DNA of 34,250 nucleotides. Source: Oceanicaulis sp. (GTDB lineage: Bacteria; Pseudomonadota; Alphaproteobacteria; Caulobacterales; Maricaulaceae). The translations under genes and the position numbers were made by a program. The notes beneath the pieces are model-generated. The model saw only the letters and a program-made list of their open reading frames with translations. It was not told the DNA's origin and ran no database searches. The DNA lies in NCBI GenBank assembly GCA_028280165.1, contig JANQMI010000177.1:1-34250 (forward strand), in the 5' to 3' direction. This document shows, piece after piece, positions 26,934 to 34,250 of the stretch (the first letter of the stretch is position 1; each line of letters starts with the position of its first letter).

Positions 26934-27611
26934 GTGAGCGATCATCCCAAAGCCAAACGCCTGTTCGGTCGGTCCCAAGGAAAGGCGCTGTCAGCACGCC
27001 AGCAGCGCGCTGTGGACGAGATGCTGCCGCGCCTGAGCTGGTCTGATGAGGGGGGTATCGATCCTAAAGCGCTCCTGCCGGATTATGGCCGGCATGTCCT
27101 GGAGATCGGTTTTGGGGCTGCCGAACACCTGATCGGTCAGGCGGTGCGCCACCCGGACACGGGCTTTGTCGGGATCGAACCCTTCCTGAACGGCGTTGCC
27201 AAGGCGCTGACCGGGATTGACGATCATGGCCTGACCAATATTCGGGTGAAGCGCGAGGATGCGCGCGACGAGATCGTGCGCATGCCCGATGCCAGCTTTG
27301 ACCAGATCTACCTGCTTTTCCCCGACCCCTGGCACAAAGCACGGCACGCCAAGCGGCGCTTTATCCAAGCCGATACCGCTGCAGAGCTGGCGCGTCTTCT
27401 AAAGCCGGGCGGGCGTTTGCGCTTGGCGACCGATGTGCGCTCTTACGCCGATCACGCCTTCCCGATCCTGCTTGGACGAGCCGATCTTGAATGGACCGGC
27501 CAGCGGGCTTCAGACTGGCGCGACAATCCCGATGACCACATCATCACGCGCTACCAGACCAAGAATTTGGGCGACATCGCGCCGGTCTTTATGGACTTTG
27601 TGAAGGTCTAG
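26934..27611 (+). CDS. trmB: tRNA (guanine-N7-)-methyltransferase
   Basis: [39 protein letters not shown]...[49 protein letters not shown] at 26934 preferred over TTG at 26925. Confidence 0.95.
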   Translation: MSDHPKAKRLFGRSQGKALSARQQRAVDEMLPRLSWSDEGGIDPKALLPDYGRHVLEIGFGAAEHLIGQAVRHPDTGFVGIEPFLNGVAKALTGIDDHGLTNIRVKREDARDEIVRMPDASFDQIYLLFPDPWHKARHAKRRFIQADTAAELARLLKPGGRLRLATDVRSYADHAFPILLGRADLEWTGQRASDWRDNPDDHIITRYQTKNLGDIAPVFMDFVKV

Positions 27612-27780
27612 CTGCGCCGCATTTGAGTCACCCGGTCCTGGCCATCGGTCCACAACTCATGGGATGAGGGGGCGGGTGACCGGTTCATCTGGTCACCTTC
27701 AGCGCTCGCGTCTTGCGCTTTGGTCGCGAGAGGCGTATACCCCGCTTCAACAAGTTCGATACGTCGGATGACGCAGTCGA

Positions 27781-27808
27781 GCGGCTCGGAAACCCGGGCC
27801 GCTTTTTT
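27781..27808 (+). terminator. Intrinsic terminator-like hairpin just upstream of rimP
   Basis: GCGGCTCGG-AAAC-CCGGGCCGC followed by TTTTTT. Confidence 0.8.
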
Positions 27809-27823
27809 CGTCACTGACGTCCG

Positions 27824-28372
27824 GTGACTCAGGAGATGCCCTTGCAAACCGCCTCCCCTCAAGACGAGCGCATTTTGGCGCTGGTTGAGCCTGTCGCAGA
27901 TGCGATGGCGCTGGAGGTGTTGCGGATTCGGGTGATGGGCGGCAAGAAAACCACGGTTCAGATCATGGCCGAGCGCGTCAGCGATGGCGGCATGGATGTG
28001 GCAGACTGCGCCAAGCTGTCGCGTGCAGTCTCGGCCGTGTTTGAGGAAGAAGATCCGGTCTCTGGCGAGTATAATCTGGAAGTGTCCTCGCCGGGCATCG
28101 ACCGGCCTTTGACCGCGCTGCCGCATTTTGAGCGCTGGGAAGGTTTTGAAGCCAAGCTCGAGCTGGACCGACTGGTGGAGGGGCGCAAGCGCTTCCGGGG
28201 TGTTCTGGCTGGGGTCGAAGACGAAAGTGTTGCGATCGATCTGACGGGAGAGGAGGACACCGCCCTTATCCCGTTTGACTGGATCGCGGATGCCAAACTG
28301 GTGATGACCGACGAACTGGTCGCAGCGAGCCTGAAGGCGCGCGGCGACCAGAGCGGCGGTACAGAAAGCTAA
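27824..28372 (+). CDS. rimP: Ribosome maturation factor RimP
   Basis: ILALVEPVADAMALEVLRIRVMGGKKTTVQIMAER...ADCAKLSRAVSAVFEEEDPVSGEYNLEVSSPGIDRPLTALPHFERWEG; upstream of nusA. Exact start uncertain (GTG 27824, ATG 27836 or TTG 27842). Confidence 0.95.
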   Translation: MTQEMPLQTASPQDERILALVEPVADAMALEVLRIRVMGGKKTTVQIMAERVSDGGMDVADCAKLSRAVSAVFEEEDPVSGEYNLEVSSPGIDRPLTALPHFERWEGFEAKLELDRLVEGRKRFRGVLAGVEDESVAIDLTGEEDTALIPFDWIADAKLVMTDELVAASLKARGDQSGGTES

Positions 28373-28392
28373 AAGCAAGAAGGAGCGCACTC

Positions 28393-30138
28393 ATGGCCAT
28401 TGGGGTCAGCGCCAACAAGCTGGAAATCCTGCAGATCGCGAAGGCGGTCGCCCAGGAAAAGCTGATTGATGAATCAATCGTTCTGGAAGCCATTGAAGAA
28501 GCGATCCAGAAAGCCGCCCGCTCGCGCTATGGCGCAGAGCTCGATATCCATTGTGATATTGATCCGAAGACCGGTGAAATGCGCCTGACCAGCCGCATCA
28601 CCGTGGTCGAAGAGGTGGAGAACGACACCCACCAGCTGACGCTGGAGCAGGCGAAGAAGACCGATCCGAACGCGGAAATTGGCACCTATTACGAAGAAGA
28701 GCTGCCGCCGATCGAGTTTGGCCGGGTGGCGTCTCAGACCGCCAAACAGGTGATCACCCAGAAGGTTCGCGAAGCCGAGCGCGCCCGCCAGTACGAAGAG
28801 TACAAGGATCGCGTGGGCGAAATCGTCAACGGCATCGTCAAGCGCGTCGAATACGGCAATGTCATTGTCGACCTGGGCAAAGCCGAAGGGATTATCCGCC
28901 GCTCCGATGGTATTCCGCGCGAAAGCCTGCAGCTGAACGATCGCGTGCGCGCCTATATTTATGACGTGCGTGAAGAAGTGCGCGGCCCGCAAATCTTCCT
29001 GTCGCGCGCGCATCCAGACTTCATGGCCGCCCTGTTCGCGCAGGAAGTGCCGGAAGTCTATGAAGGTATTATCGAAATCCCGCGCGTGGCGCGTGACCCG
29101 GGCAGCCGGGCGAAGATTGCCGTGATCTCCAACGACAGCTCTATCGATCCGGTTGGGGCCTGTGTGGGTATGCGCGGCAGCCGTGTGCAAGCGGTCGTCA
29201 ACGAGCTGGCGGGCGAGAAGATCGACATCATTCCGTGGAATCCCGATCCGGCGACCTTCATCGTGAATGCCTTGCAGCCGGCTGAAGTCGCCAAGGTGGT
29301 GCTGGATGACGAAGCCGAGCGCATTGAGGTGGTCGTGCCCGATGAGCAGCTCTCGCTTGCCATTGGCCGCCGCGGTCAGAATGTGCGCCTGGCGAGCCAA
29401 TTGACCGGCTGGGCGATCGACATCCTCACCGAGGAAGAAGAATCTGAACGCCGCCAGAAAGAGTTCGCCCAGCGCACCGCCTTGTTCATGGAAGCGCTGG
29501 ACGTCGACGAGGTCATCGCTCAGCTCTTGGCCACCGAGGGCTTCGCGGACATGGAAGACTTGGCCTTCGTGGAGCTGGACGAAATTGCGGTCATCGAAGG
29601 CTTCGATGACGACACAGCGACTGAGATTCAGACCCGCGCGCGCGAATTCCTGGAAAAACAGGCCGCTGAACAGGATGCCAAGCGTAAAGAGCTCGGCGTT
29701 GAAGATGCGGTCCTGGAGCTGGAAGGCGTCGACCTGCCCATGGCGGTTCGCTTTGGCGAGAATGACATCTTCTCGGTCGAAGACGTGGCCGGCCTGACGC
29801 CAGACGATCTGCGCGGCTGGTATGAGACCCGCGACGGCGAGCGTGTCCGCGAAGCTGGCATTCTGGACGGTCTGGATGTCGACCCGCAGATTGCCGAAGA
29901 CCTGATCATGAAGGCCCGGGTTGAAGCGGGTTGGATTGAAGCGGCAGACCTGGAGCCGGAGGTCGAGGACGGTGAAGACGGCGAAGAGGCCGAAGCTGTT
30001 GAATCGGAAGGCGAAGCCGATCTGGGCGATCTCGACCTGTCAGATCTGGAAGCCGAAGCTGAGCGCCTAGGCGTGTCGCTGACCGAGCTTTTAGAAGCTG
30101 GCGACGGTGAAGCTGAGGAGGGCGACAAGGAAGAGTGA
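28393..30138 (+). CDS. nusA: Transcription termination/antitermination factor NusA
   Basis: VSANKLEILQIAKAVAQEKLIDESIVLEAIEEAIQKAARSRYG...DPVGACVGMRGSRVQAVVNELAGEKIDIIPWNPDPATFIVNALQPAEV...LSLAIGRRGQNVRLASQLTGWAIDI; acidic C-terminal tail. Confidence 0.97.
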   Translation: MAIGVSANKLEILQIAKAVAQEKLIDESIVLEAIEEAIQKAARSRYGAELDIHCDIDPKTGEMRLTSRITVVEEVENDTHQLTLEQAKKTDPNAEIGTYYEEELPPIEFGRVASQTAKQVITQKVREAERARQYEEYKDRVGEIVNGIVKRVEYGNVIVDLGKAEGIIRRSDGIPRESLQLNDRVRAYIYDVREEVRGPQIFLSRAHPDFMAALFAQEVPEVYEGIIEIPRVARDPGSRAKIAVISNDSSIDPVGACVGMRGSRVQAVVNELAGEKIDIIPWNPDPATFIVNALQPAEVAKVVLDDEAERIEVVVPDEQLSLAIGRRGQNVRLASQLTGWAIDILTEEEESERRQKEFAQRTALFMEALDVDEVIAQLLATEGFADMEDLAFVELDEIAVIEGFDDDTATEIQTRAREFLEKQAAEQDAKRKELGVEDAVLELEGVDLPMAVRFGENDIFSVEDVAGLTPDDLRGWYETRDGERVREAGILDGLDVDPQIAEDLIMKARVEAGWIEAADLEPEVEDGEDGEEAEAVESEGEADLGDLDLSDLEAEAERLGVSLTELLEAGDGEAEEGDKEE

Positions 30139-30788
30139 GCCGAGGCGCACGCAAATCCCGGGACAAGCCGGTGCGCGAGCGCCGGTGCGTGGCGACCGGC
30201 GAAACCGCAGGGCCGGACCAGCTGTTACGCGTCGCGCTTTCGCCAGACGGGGTCGTGACACCGGATATTGCCGCGCGCCTGCCTGGCCGCGGAGCCTGGG
30301 TCACAGCGGATCGCGCGCTGATCGACAAAGCGGTCACCAAGCGTCTTTTCAACCGGGCCTTCGAAAAGCCGGTTGAAGCGCCTGATGATCTGGCTGATCA
30401 GTTCGAAACCCTCCTGGCAGCGCGCGCGCTGTCCTTGCTGGGATTAGCGCGGCGTGCAGGACGGCTCGCAATGGGGTACGATACTGTCAAGCTGGCCTTG
30501 TCGAAGGGCGACAGGCCAGCCTGGCGGATCGAGGCGCGCGATGGCGCAGCGGACGGGCGGGGCAAGCTCGACCGCATCAGCGCCGCAGCCTGGCCCAAGC
30601 TGGCCACAGTGGGATGCTTCAGCGCGGAGGCGACTGGCCAGGCGCTGGGACGCAGCTCCGTGGTCCATGCGCTTCTAACCGTGGGTCCGGAGGCGGACGG
30701 CTTTGGTGCGGTGGTCAGCAAGCTGGCTGGATTTCGCGACCTGAACCCGTTTGCAACGGCTACGGATAAAGGCGCAGACGACGGTTGA
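30135..30788 (+). CDS. YlxR (DUF448) / L7Ae-like RNA-binding protein
   Basis: RERRCVATGETAGPDQLLRVALSPDGVVTPDIAARLPGRGAWVTADRALIDKAVTKRLFNRAF; located between nusA and infB. Confidence 0.92.
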   Translation: MSRGARKSRDKPVRERRCVATGETAGPDQLLRVALSPDGVVTPDIAARLPGRGAWVTADRALIDKAVTKRLFNRAFEKPVEAPDDLADQFETLLAARALSLLGLARRAGRLAMGYDTVKLALSKGDRPAWRIEARDGAADGRGKLDRISAAAWPKLATVGCFSAEATGQALGRSSVVHALLTVGPEADGFGAVVSKLAGFRDLNPFATATDKGADDG

Positions 30789-30941
30789 ATCGCCATTCAA
30801 GGCGAGTAGTTTAGCGGCCCTCTGACAGGACCGCGATGTGGGCATCCCAGATCGCGTCCGTTGACGGGCCTGACAGAGATACGTGATACCGCGCGCGGCG
30901 GCGGTATGACGGATGAACGATCTGCCGCAACAAGGACGCTC

Positions 30942-33524
30942 ATGAGCGACTCTGATAACACCTCGGGCCGCAAGCCCCTTTCCCTTGGCGGACGATCGTC
31001 CGGCACCGTGCAGCAAAGCTTTGCGCGCGGACGACAGAAGTCTGTTGTGGTTGAGAAAAAGCGTAAGCGCCCTGGCGCTGCGCCGGCTGCTGCGGGTAAG
31101 GATTCCGCGGCTAAGGCTCCCATGTCGGACAAGGACAAGGCGCGAGCCCTTCTGGCTGCGAAAGCCAAACAGCTCGGCCTGTCTGAGGAAGAATTGCTGC
31201 GCCGCCAGGCGGCCATCCAGCGCGCCAAGCAGGAAGCCGACGCACGCGAAGCCAAGAAAAAGGCTGAAGCTGAAGCGCTGAAGCGCCGCGAAGAAGAAGA
31301 CCAGCGCCGTCTGCAGGAGCAGAAGGAGCGCGAGGAAGCTGAGCGCAAGGCCGCTAAAGAAGCTGAGCGTCTGGCCAAGGAAGAAGCCGAAGCCGCCAAG
31401 CGCGCGGCCGAAGCTGAAGCCGCGGCCGCCAAAGCGGCTGCGGCTGCGCCTTCTGAAAAGCCAGGCCGGGCCAAAGCGGACAAGAGCCGCGGTAAGGCCG
31501 CAGCGGAAGAGCCGCCCCAGCCTGACAACCGAAACGTGCTCGAAGCCATGGGGGGGCGCGTTAAGCAGAAGCGCTCCAATCCGGCTGCTGAGAAGCAACA
31601 GCCGTCACGCGCCAAAGAGCCCAAGCGTCGCCAGGGTAAGCTGACTATCCAGAATTTGGTTGAGGATGATCAGGATCGCCAGCGGTCTCTCGCCTCCATG
31701 CGCCGCGCGCGGGAACGCGAAAAGGCGCGCCGGGCCCAGGGTGGTTCCGGCCGTGAGAAAGTGTCGCGCGAGGTTGTTGTGCCTGAGGCAATCTCAGTTC
31801 AGGACCTGGCTCAGCGTATGACCGAACGTGCCGCAGATGTGGTGAAGTATCTGATGACCCAGGGTCAGATGATGCGCGCCACGGACATGCTGGACGCCGA
31901 CACCGCAGAACTCATCGTCGAAGAGTTCGGACACACCGTGAAGCGTGTGTCTGAAGCCGATGTGGAAGAAGGCTTTATCGAAGCCGATGACGCCGAAGGG
32001 GCAAAGGTGGGTCGTCCGCCGGTCGTGACCGTGATGGGTCACGTGGACCACGGCAAAACGTCGCTTCTGGATGCTCTGCGGGCCACCGATGTGGCTGCGG
32101 GCGAAGCCGGCGGCATCACCCAGCATATCGGGGCCTATCAGGTTCAGCTGAAGTCCGGTGCCAAGATCACCTTCCTGGACACGCCAGGCCACGCGGCCTT
32201 TTCCTCCATGCGGTCACGCGGCGCGCAGGCGACCGATATTGTGATCCTGGTGGTGGCGGCCGATGACGGCGTGATGCCTCAGACGATCGAAGCCATCAAC
32301 CACGCCAAGGCGGCTGAAGCGCCGATCATTGTTGCGGTCAACAAGGTCGATAAGCCGGACTCCAATCCCGACAAAGTGTTGCAGGAACTGCTGCAACACG
32401 AAGTCATCGTGGAATCCATGGGCGGTGAAACCCAGGCCGTCAGCGTTTCGGCGCTGAAGAAAACGGGCCTGGATGAGCTGACCGAAGCGATCTCGCTGCA
32501 GGCTGAACTCTTGGAGCTGAAAGCCAACCCGAACCGCTCCGCGGACGGTGTGGTGATCGAAGCCCAGGTTGATAAAGGCCGCGGCCCGGTGGCTACCGTT
32601 CTGGTTAAGCGTGGCCAGCTTAAGCGTGGCGATATTGTCGTGGCCGGTGCCCAGTGGGGCAAGGTCCGCGCTCTGGTCAACGAACGCGGCCAGCAGATGA
32701 AAGAGGCTGGTCCATCATTGCCTGCCGAGGTCCTGGGCCTCGACGGTGCACCGGAGCCGGGCGAGCTTTTCGCGGTGGTCGACACCGAAGCGCGTGCCCG
32801 TGAGCTGGTCGAATACCGTCAGCGCGTGAAGCGCGACAAGTCCGCAGCCGCCCGATCTGGCGGTGGGGCTTCGCTTGAGCAGATGATGGCCAAGCTGAAG
32901 CAAAGCGAAATCGAAGAGATGCCGCTGCTGGTCAAATCTGACGTGCAGGGCTCTGGCGAAGCCATCGTCGGTGCGCTGGAGAAGATCGGTAACGAAGAGG
33001 TCCAGGCCCGCGTTATTCACCATGCCGCAGGCGGTGTGTCGGAAAGCGATGTGCTACTGGCACAGTCTTCGGGCGCTCCGATCTTTGCCTTTAACGTGCG
33101 TGCTAATAAGCAGGCCCGCGATCTGGCCGAGAAAGAAGGCGTGGAGATCCGCTACTACTCGGTGATCTATGACCTGATCGACGATGTGCGGGATACGCTT
33201 CAGGGCATGCTGGCTCCAGAGAAGCGCGAAAGCTTCATCGGCTATGCTGAGATCCTGGAAGTCTTCAACATTTCCAAGATCGGCAAGGTCGCCGGTTGCC
33301 GTGTGACCGAAGGCGTGGTGAAGCGCGGCTGCGGCGTGCGCCTGCTGCGTGATGACACGGTGATCCACGAAGGTGATCTGTCGACCCTGAAGCGCTTCAA
33401 GGACGAAGTCCCTGAAGTGCGCGCCGGCACCGAATGCGGCATGGGCTTTATCGGCTATCACGACCTGCAAGTCGGCGATCAGATCGAATGCTTCGAAGTC
33501 GAAGAGATCGAGCGCAAGCTGTAA
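30942..33524 (+). CDS. infB: Translation initiation factor IF-2
   Basis: [44 protein letters not shown]...[63 protein letters not shown]. Start set at [15 protein letters not shown] (30942). Confidence 0.98.
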   Translation: MSDSDNTSGRKPLSLGGRSSGTVQQSFARGRQKSVVVEKKRKRPGAAPAAAGKDSAAKAPMSDKDKARALLAAKAKQLGLSEEELLRRQAAIQRAKQEADAREAKKKAEAEALKRREEEDQRRLQEQKEREEAERKAAKEAERLAKEEAEAAKRAAEAEAAAAKAAAAAPSEKPGRAKADKSRGKAAAEEPPQPDNRNVLEAMGGRVKQKRSNPAAEKQQPSRAKEPKRRQGKLTIQNLVEDDQDRQRSLASMRRAREREKARRAQGGSGREKVSREVVVPEAISVQDLAQRMTERAADVVKYLMTQGQMMRATDMLDADTAELIVEEFGHTVKRVSEADVEEGFIEADDAEGAKVGRPPVVTVMGHVDHGKTSLLDALRATDVAAGEAGGITQHIGAYQVQLKSGAKITFLDTPGHAAFSSMRSRGAQATDIVILVVAADDGVMPQTIEAINHAKAAEAPIIVAVNKVDKPDSNPDKVLQELLQHEVIVESMGGETQAVSVSALKKTGLDELTEAISLQAELLELKANPNRSADGVVIEAQVDKGRGPVATVLVKRGQLKRGDIVVAGAQWGKVRALVNERGQQMKEAGPSLPAEVLGLDGAPEPGELFAVVDTEARARELVEYRQRVKRDKSAAARSGGGASLEQMMAKLKQSEIEEMPLLVKSDVQGSGEAIVGALEKIGNEEVQARVIHHAAGGVSESDVLLAQSSGAPIFAFNVRANKQARDLAEKEGVEIRYYSVIYDLIDDVRDTLQGMLAPEKRESFIGYAEILEVFNISKIGKVAGCRVTEGVVKRGCGVRLLRDDTVIHEGDLSTLKRFKDEVPEVRAGTECGMGFIGYHDLQVGDQIECFEVEEIERKL

Positions 33525-33551
33525 GGTTTGCCGCTCAGGTCTGAATGCAAG

Positions 33552-33578
33552 CGGGCGGTCCTTTGGGCCGCCCGTTTT
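33552..33578 (+). terminator. Rho-independent terminator after infB
   Basis: CGGGCGG-(9 nt)-CCGCCCG-TTTT. Confidence 0.85.
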
Positions 33579-33642
33579 GCTTTGGCCGAGCGCTTTGGTG
33601 CGATATGTCCTCAAGCGAGCGGCTATTTGAGAGGCTCCAACG

Positions 33643-34250
33643 ATGACCATCGCCCTTCACGGTTTCGCCTGGGACGCCGGTTCGTCTTACGCCCGCGGCG
33701 CAGCCCAAGGCCCGGCGGCGATCCGGTCCAATCTGTTTTCTGAGCATTCCAGCCCGTTAAGCCTGAACGGGACGGACCTCGCCTCAGTGATCACGACGTA
33801 TGATTTCGAAGACCTGCCGAGCGAGGCGGTTATGGCCCGCAAGGCCATCGCGGCGAGGATCTCCCAGAGCTTGGACGCCGGTCTGAAGCCGTTGAGCCTG
33901 GGCGGTGATCATTCGATCACATATCCGATCCTCAAGGCCGTCGCGGCCCGGCATGGTCCAGTCGACATCCTGCATATCGACGCCCATCTCGATCTCTATG
34001 ACGAGTTGGAGGGCGACCGCTATTCCCACGCCTGCCCCTTCCGTCGGGCGATTGAAGACGGGCTCGTTCGCAATCTCGTGCAGATCGGCATTCGCAGCGC
34101 GCCGCCGGCGCATCTGGAATTCGGCGCCGCCCATGGCGTCGTGTCGCTTGGCTCCGAGCAGATTGGCGACATCCCTTGGGACAGGCTGAACGCTCCGCTG
34201 TACATGACCATCGATCTGGACGGGCTCGACCCGGCGTTCGCACCAGGCGT
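33643..34250 (+). CDS. Agmatinase/arginase family ureohydrolase, truncated by window edge
   Basis: Own translation MTIALHGFAWDAGSSYARGAAQGPAAIRSNLF...LSLGGDHSITYPIL...VDILHIDAHLDLYDELEGDRYSHACPFRRA...LYMTIDLDGLDPAFAPG: ureohydrolase metal motifs GGDHS, DAHxD and DxDxxDP. Not in the ORF track (no stop in window). Confidence 0.93.
   Translation, partial: MTIALHGFAWDAGSSYARGAAQGPAAIRSNLFSEHSSPLSLNGTDLASVITTYDFEDLPSEAVMARKAIAARISQSLDAGLKPLSLGGDHSITYPILKAVAARHGPVDILHIDAHLDLYDELEGDRYSHACPFRRAIEDGLVRNLVQIGIRSAPPAHLEFGAAHGVVSLGSEQIGDIPWDRLNAPLYMTIDLDGLDPAFAPG

Noticed and set aside
1-34250. tRNA/rRNA genes, prophage, integrase or transposase genes
   Set aside because: I looked for cloverleaf-like segments in intergenic regions and for mobile-element proteins in the ORFs and found none I could support.

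Overview
This is a GC-rich alphaproteobacterial chromosomal window. Codon usage, the infC/nusA-infB/metK neighbourhoods and gene order suggest a Maricaulales/Hyphomonadales-like (Caulobacter-related) lineage, which is an inference. Most of it is housekeeping. On the right is a long + strand run: tsaB-rimI-fur-miaB-phoH-ybeY-corC-lnt-xre-metK-trmB-rimP-nusA-ylxR-infB, followed by a truncated agmatinase/arginase-family gene. The left part holds a tandem family of small secreted PPC-like repeat proteins, infC, a GT4/GT9 glycosyltransferase pair, an alpha/beta hydrolase, exoIII, a GGDEF-EAL protein, a PfkB kinase, an ATP-grasp protein, UspA, a NifU-like protein and a RutE-like nitroreductase. The most unusual region is the ~1.9 kb gap between convergent genes (6002-7930). 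I see no believable gene there. It carries seven copies of a ~20-bp near-perfect palindrome (GTGAGTGAGCGCTCACTCAC), degenerate ~220-350 bp units between them, and an indel-free run of about 12 degenerate 14-bp units (7551-7718). Other points worth checking are an infC with no ATG/GTG/TTG available for its conserved N-terminus (AUA start proposed), a perfect 10-bp inverted repeat at the metK ribosome-binding site (probable TTG start), an intergenic region dense in inverted repeats upstream of the 9320-9952 gene, a terminator-like hairpin just before rimP, and a 13-15 bp iteron-like array in the PfkB/ATP-grasp divergent promoter. Two edge-truncated genes (<1-584 minus, 33643->34250 plus) are missing from the ORF track. 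No tool was run; all homology calls come from reading the protein sequences.
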